From Anaerolineales bacterium (lineage in GTDB: Bacteria; Chloroflexota; Anaerolineae; 4572-78; NAK82): a DNA stretch of 7,835 bases. The stretch spans positions 4,331-12,165 of the forward strand of contig JAHELX010000123.1 in NCBI GenBank assembly GCA_024643945.1, in the 5' to 3' direction. Of this stretch, positions 7,001-7,835 are shown piece after piece (the first letter of the stretch is position 1; each line of letters opens with the position of its first letter). Made by a program: the position numbers and the translations under genes. The notes under the pieces are model-generated. The model ran no database searches. It saw only the letters and a list, made by a program, of their open reading frames with translations, and was not told the DNA's origin.

Positions 7001-7421
7001 GGCCGTTCTGGCCGAAAAAGGCCTGGCCGGGGCGCTGAGGCAACGCCTGGAGTCGGTGGAGCTCCGGCTGGGGATTGAAGTGGATTACCTGGTTGAAGGC
7101 CTGCTTGAGTTGCCGGACCGGGTGGCCGCGGCGTTGTACCAGGCCGCGCTGGAGGCCCTGAACAATGCCCTCAAACACGCTCATGCCAGCCAGATTAGCG
7201 TCCATTTGCACCTGGCGCTGCCCACCCTCCGCCTGGAGATCGTGGACAACGGCCAAGGCTTTGACCCGGCCCAAACCGGCGGCGGCATGGGGCTGAAGAA
7301 CATCCGGCATCGTATGGAGCAGATGGGCGGGGGGCTGGAGGTTTCGTCTGCGCCCGGAAGCGGGACCCGGATGGTACTGGCGGTTGATGTGGGCGCTCTT
7401 GAAGAGAACCGGAAAGGATAG
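4050..7421 (+). CDS. 7TMR-DISM sensor histidine kinase (PAS-PAS-GAF-HisKA_3)
   Basis: This is a membrane histidine kinase of the NarL-partner type, about 1123 residues from the ATT start. In order: a signal peptide (1-31, Lys-containing then LLFSLGLLALPLAA); an extracytoplasmic 7TMR-DISMED2-like domain (40-188); seven membrane helices of the 7TMR-DISM type (198-402); PAS 1 (432-548, ending FIKDITERKQAEE); PAS 2 (555-680, ending GTTRDITATRQAEE); a coiled coil (681-757); GAF (about 752-915); HisKA_3 with ERQRLARDLHDS and phospho-acceptor His928; and HATPase with an N box (EALNNALKHA, Asn1038), DNGQGF (Asp1066) and GMGLKNI (Gly1081). All catalytic motifs are intact. The frame is open back to a GTG at 3942, but that extension is unconserved-looking and lies at the edge of transposon-derived DNA. 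ATG 4086 lacks a ribosome binding site and would cut the charged start off the signal peptide. The response regulator follows after 5 bases. The signal sensed is unknown; such domains are thought to bind carbohydrate-like or other small ligands. Confidence 0.92.
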   Translation: MSVKTVPKHGLIMLLFSLGLLALPLAAVTQGGDRGRPAPVILTEGQEEYPLGLHLELLADPTGQLTIEEVSSPAYDDQFIPSQAEVPNFGSISAAIWARFQVRDEAGPATAWRLAVAEARLGYVDLFIPAGDGTGWVHQQAGRARPFTVREVPYRYGVFKVPLPPGQTQTIYLRVQSAPLLLPLTLWSLEAFTQHTQTELLVFGLFYGLMLVMLGYNLFLFASLRDRSYLYLALFITSFGLNDALREGLAQQYLGPAWPNLYGISITATTNYMTALLFGTSFLQTNVRTPRLGKVMAAIILIAPIYEVLALLGWVPEAGGHTILALVTVLLLVAAGYMTGRQGYRPARYFLLAWLIFLGAAAFHNLTNAGLLPGTPFGQQSMRIGMALMVLLLSLALADRINLLKAATEQANLTLEEEIQERKSAQLALGQSEKKYRTVVEQATVGILVMQGGQRTYYNPAWLDMTGYSAEEYNSIPFLSLVYADDLETIEAAYQNLVMGQEFEALPNFRITDKSGDIKWLSAHSARIEWEGKPAGMVFIKDITERKQAEESLQERKDRYRLALETGQIALWQMNLVTGQWELDGAVEQITGYTAEELGTEVTWEEATHLEDLAWIGEAWQEMLEGRRERYAVVHRMLHKDGSVRWVEAQGTAIRDENGQVTRILGTTRDITATRQAEELVAERTAELVEANQYLQHEIGERRKAEAALLVVQGQLAQRVMERTAELEQANQQLSALLDTLEQRVADRTRELTTFLDLTMLVSENRALPDILALALDRILEASQCQAVCLHLLTEDQTCLDLSAQRGLSAAQQQQLGCLPLETELSGWLADPDAPALDLALPGGRLPSVLRLDGFRSYLGTQLQAREKVQGILSYYRTADRSFSLDEISLLAALAEQLGIVIENHRLRGRIEEVAVVAERQRLARDLHDSINQSLYSLNLFAHAGQEAAADGDTERLAASLARVEAISLDVLREMRLLLFQLQPAVLAEKGLAGALRQRLESVELRLGIEVDYLVEGLLELPDRVAAALYQAALEALNNALKHAHASQISVHLHLALPTLRLEIVDNGQGFDPAQTGGGMGLKNIRHRMEQMGGGLEVSSAPGSGTRMVLAVDVGALEENRKG
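7413..7418 (+). promoter_or_regulatory. Ribosome binding site, response regulator
   Basis: AAAGGA ends 8 bases before the ATG at 7427 and lies inside the last codons of the kinase gene, which suggests translational coupling. Confidence 0.6.
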
Positions 7422-7426
7422 ATCCC

Positions 7427-7835
7427 ATGGCTGATCTCATTCGCATTCTGATTGCAGAAGACCACATGGTGGTGCGGGAGGGGTTGTGCGCCCTGCTTAT
7501 CCCCCGCAACGGTATGGAGGTGGTCGGCGAGGCCGCTGACGGGGCGGAAGCGGTCGAAAAAGCCCGCGCCCTTCAGCCGGATGTGATCTTGATGGATTTG
7601 AACATGCCGGGCAAGAGCGGCCTGGAAGCCACGGTTGAGATCATCCGCGAGGACCTTGAGGCGCGTATTTTGGTGCTGACCAGCTACGGAGAAGATGCCA
7701 ACGTGGCCGCCGCCATCAAGGCCGGGGCGCTGGGCTACATGTTGAAGAACTCCTCCGGCGAAGAACTGTTCGCTGCCATTCGGAGCGTAGCCAGGGGTAA
7801 TCTCTCCCTGTCGCCGAGCACAGCTCGAGCTCTCA
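7427..7835 (+). CDS. LuxR/NarL-family response regulator (partial, C terminus cut)
   Basis: The first 136 codons are present; the gene runs off the right edge. A complete receiver domain is visible: acidic pair Glu11-Asp12 (LIAEDH), phospho-acceptor Asp57 (ILMDLNMPG), Thr85 (LVLTSY) and Lys107 (GYMLKN). The start of the linker (LSLSPSTARAL) resembles the linker before a LuxR-type helix-turn-helix, which should lie beyond the window. All receiver active-site residues are intact, in contrast to the receiver at 16-387. The ATG follows the kinase stop by 5 bases with a ribosome binding site inside the kinase gene, so the two form one operon and a cognate pair. On phosphorylation by the kinase it would bind DNA and change transcription of unknown targets. 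Confidence 0.93.
   Translation, partial: MADLIRILIAEDHMVVREGLCALLIPRNGMEVVGEAADGAEAVEKARALQPDVILMDLNMPGKSGLEATVEIIREDLEARILVLTSYGEDANVAAAIKAGALGYMLKNSSGEELFAAIRSVARGNLSLSPSTARAL

Noticed and set aside
1..7835. CRISPR array, tRNA or rRNA genes
   Set aside because: No regularly spaced direct repeats and no recognisable tRNA or rRNA sequence were seen on either strand.

Overview
The window is GC-rich bacterial DNA in its coding parts, with AT-richer spacers. It holds, left to right: a small degenerate receiver-domain gene on the minus strand; a divergently transcribed P-type cation ATPase gene; a roughly 750-base spacer with a broken transposase gene and several inverted repeats; and a large membrane histidine kinase gene followed 5 bases later by its LuxR/NarL-type response regulator, which runs off the right edge. 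The protein styles (a 7TMR-DISM kinase with stacked PAS, GAF and HisKA_3 domains, and a CtpE-like ATPase) would fit Chloroflexota, for example Anaerolineae. That placement is inference from family resemblance, not a database result.

Left part (1-751): a 123-residue receiver-only protein (16-387, minus) keeps the phospho-acceptor aspartate but has lost the other receiver active-site residues. The 364-base gap to the ATPase gene carries a clear extended -10 promoter (708-716) and a strong ribosome binding site (743-747) for the ATPase.

Middle (752-3304): an 850-residue P-type ATPase with intact actuator, phosphorylation and nucleotide-binding motifs. In membrane helix 4 the usual PEGL ion-binding motif reads SAGL.

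Spacer (3305-4049): AT-rich at first, with a 24-base near-perfect palindrome (3476-3499), an overlapping alternative hairpin and possible tiny minus-strand ORFs. It then holds a decayed minus-strand transposase fragment (3654-3930), so a mobile element once landed just upstream of the kinase gene.

Right part (4050-7835): a complete sensor (signal peptide, periplasmic/extracellular 7TMR-DISMED2-like domain, seven membrane helices, two PAS domains, a long signalling coiled coil, GAF, HisKA_3, HATPase) and its regulator form an obvious operon. The kinase would sense an extracellular or membrane signal and pass phosphate from His928 to Asp57 of the regulator. The best-placed start of the kinase appears to be an ATT codon. 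Nothing in the sequence ties the ATPase directly to this two-component system. I see no wholly new multi-gene system. The points most worth a second look are the SAGL motif, the ATT start, the degenerate receiver and the palindrome cluster.
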